This document shows, piece by piece, positions 62,746-64,000 of a stretch of DNA of 64,000 nucleotides. The translations under genes were made by a program, and so were the position numbers. Position 1 is the first letter of the stretch; each line of letters opens with the position of its first letter. The stretch is taken from the NCBI GenBank assembly GCA_964410285.1, contig CAYPFR010000001.1, positions 186,001 to 250,000 of the forward strand, in the 5' to 3' direction. The notes beneath the pieces were generated by a model, which saw only the letters and a list, made by a program, of their open reading frames with translations, was not told where the DNA came from and made no database searches. Source of the stretch: Fretibacter sp964410285 (GTDB taxonomy: Bacteria; Pseudomonadota; Alphaproteobacteria; Caulobacterales; Maricaulaceae).

Positions 62746-63318
62746 CTAGGCATATTGCTCAACGGCATTGACCTCTGGGACATAATGTTTGAGCAGGTTT
62801 TCAATGCCGGATTTCAGCGTCATGGTCGAACTGGGGCACCCTGCGCAGGCTCCGCGCATTTCCAGATAAACCGTGCCGTCTTTTTCTTCGAAATGGCGAA
62901 AGACAATATCGCCGCCGTCTTGGGCCACAGCGGGCCGCACGCGTAGCTCGATAAGCTCTTTGATCTGCTCTACGATTTCGAGCGTGACGCCTTCATAAAC
63001 GTGATCCTCCGCCAGCGTGCTCTTAATTTGCTCGGACAGCGGCATGCCGCCTGCGACAAAGAAATCCATGATCGCGCCTAAAACAGCCGGTTTGAGGTGC
63101 TGCCAATTGGCGCTTTCTTTTTTGGTTACGGAAATATAATCCGCGCCGAAAAACACACGGGTCACATCGGGAATCATAAACAGCATTTCCGCCAAAGGCG
63201 CTGCGCTGACGTCTCCGCCGCGTTCAATGTCCACGGGCGGGCGCTCGCCGGCAACCTCACGGCCCGGCAGAAATTTCAGCGTTTGCGGATTGGGGGTATC
63301 TTCGGTTTGGATGAACAT
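62746..63318 (-). CDS. nfuA: NifU family / NfuA-like Fe-S carrier
   Basis: This 190-residue protein has an N-terminal Nfu N domain (IQTEDTPNPQTLKFLPGREV) and a C-terminal NifU-type domain with MRGACAGCPSSTMTLKSGIE (CxxC). It carries [4Fe-4S] clusters to client enzymes, such as MiaB encoded nearby. It lies 43 bases upstream of tsaB. Confidence 0.93.
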   Translation of the reverse strand: MFIQTEDTPNPQTLKFLPGREVAGERPPVDIERGGDVSAAPLAEMLFMIPDVTRVFFGADYISVTKKESANWQHLKPAVLGAIMDFFVAGGMPLSEQIKSTLAEDHVYEGVTLEIVEQIKELIELRVRPAVAQDGGDIVFRHFEEKDGTVYLEMRGACAGCPSSTMTLKSGIENLLKHYVPEVNAVEQYA

Positions 63319-63425
63319 AGGGCCTCGCTGGGTGATATGGCCTCATTACATGGCGTTAAACGCGGCGCTTATCAAGGCCTGCCGCCGGATATTGACCCGC
63401 GCCGCTGCGGCAGTCATGATAGCGT

Positions 63426-64000
63426 ATGGGTTTGCGTGTGCATATATCGAAAATCCCTCTGCTCTTGAGCGGGGCTTTTCTGGCGGCCTGCGCCAGCGTG
63501 GCGACGCGTCTCCCCGAGGTTTCCCTTCCGGACCTTGAGACAGAGCAGCAGCATCAGGAAAAAATCGCCTTCGCGGAGATTGACCGTTTGCAAGAGCGGC
63601 TGAGTAAAGTCGCCTATCCTATCCTTGCTGCAAATACAGAGATATGTCCCAAAACCCGCCGCGATATTGGCGCGCGTACCCATAGCCTGAAATCATATTC
63701 AAAATCTTTGCGGGCAGGGGCGGCGCGGGAGCGCGGGGCGAAGGATAGTCCCCATGTGCTTTATGTTATCCCAGGCTCCAGCGCCGAGCGCGCTGGTATA
63801 AAACGTGGCGATCAATTGCTTGATTTGATGGGTAATCCAATCAGCGCAGATGGCAAAGCGATGCGCGCGCTCATGAAAGCAGATGATGCGCCCGACTTTA
63901 AGGACGCCATCAGCCGTGAATTATTTGTACGGCGCGGTAAATCGCGGCGGAGCGTCTCACTCACCCCTGCAGAAGTTTGCGATTATAAAGTTAAGCTATC
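63426..64000 (+). CDS. PDZ-domain lipoprotein, partial, probable M48-like metallopeptidase
   Basis: This frame opens at an ATG at 63426 and runs off the window end, with about 191 residues seen. The N-terminus is a lipoprotein signal ending in LAAC (residues 19-22). A PDZ-like segment follows at about residues 105-165 (VLYVIPGSSAERAGIKRGDQ). Cys in EVCDYKV and EICPK are conserved in M48 family metallopeptidase relatives of alphaproteobacteria, in which the catalytic HEXXH comes later, beyond this window. No motif for catalysis is visible yet, so the family call is an inference from layout. Confidence 0.65.
   Translation, partial: MGLRVHISKIPLLLSGAFLAACASVATRLPEVSLPDLETEQQHQEKIAFAEIDRLQERLSKVAYPILAANTEICPKTRRDIGARTHSLKSYSKSLRAGAARERGAKDSPHVLYVIPGSSAERAGIKRGDQLLDLMGNPISADGKAMRALMKADDAPDFKDAISRELFVRRGKSRRSVSLTPAEVCDYKVKL

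Overview
This 64 kb window is ordinary, densely coded bacterial chromosome, almost certainly from an alphaproteobacterium. The evidence is gene order (nfuA-tsaB-rimI-fur-miaB-phoH-ybeY-corC-lnt-XRE regulator-trmB-rimP-nusA-ylxR-infB-rbfA on one strand), an infB with the alphaproteobacterial IF-2 N-terminal segment, the XRE regulator type at 55.0-55.5 kb, ATM1-type ABC transporter, SapC and DUF2855 genes, and moderately high GC. TonB receptors, a secreted DPP-IV-like peptidase and several lipoproteins suggest an aquatic oligotroph, perhaps of the Maricaulales/Hyphomonadales/Parvularculales type; that finer placement is a guess. No rRNA, tRNA, insertion sequence, prophage or CRISPR array was found.

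Layout. 0-3.8 kb: two PaaI-type thioesterases, a MATE exporter, then convergent pyrD and a DUF952 gene. 3.9-8 kb: two tandem ammonium transporters (no glnK), an S24/HTH repressor-like regulator and yggT. 8-15.4 kb: DPP-IV-like lipoprotein peptidase, TPR protein, an unusual epimerase-monooxygenase fusion, an ATM1 exporter and a beta-barrel-like lipoprotein. 15.4-18.6 kb: padR divergent from a DUF1330-DUF2855-dienoyl-CoA isomerase operon with palindromes between them. 18.6-21.1 kb: a ZnuD-like TonB receptor and a small secreted protein behind a Zur-box-like palindrome. 21.1-24.8 kb: a three-gene operon of uncharacterised coiled-coil/membrane proteins, the best candidate for an undescribed system. 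24.9-30.4 kb: terC-dapD-dapE-membrane protein-pabBC. 30.6-38.8 kb: sapC, zur, thioesterase, hydrolase, pheST, C39-like lipoprotein, SIMPL protein. 39-47.8 kb: comM/yifB, a kinase-less PAS-receiver protein, ampG-like MFS, mrp/apbC, wecG-like glycosyltransferase, aromatic/aspartate aminotransferase, sterol-desaturase-like protein. 47.9-63.3 kb: the translation/transcription and RNA-modification supercluster. The window ends inside a PDZ-containing lipoprotein that looks like the N-terminus of an M48 metallopeptidase.

How the parts fit. Nitrogen entry (amt pair), lysine/peptidoglycan precursor synthesis (dapD, dapE), folate precursor synthesis (pabBC), muropeptide import (ampG), Fe-S biogenesis (mrp, nfuA, ATM1) and metal homeostasis (zur, fur, znuD-like) are represented. 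The supercluster covers tRNA modification (miaB, tsaB, trmB), ribosome maturation (rimP, rbfA, ybeY, rimI), initiation (infB), antitermination (nusA) and lipoprotein acylation (lnt). metK and truB, which commonly sit in this block in relatives, are missing from their usual slots.
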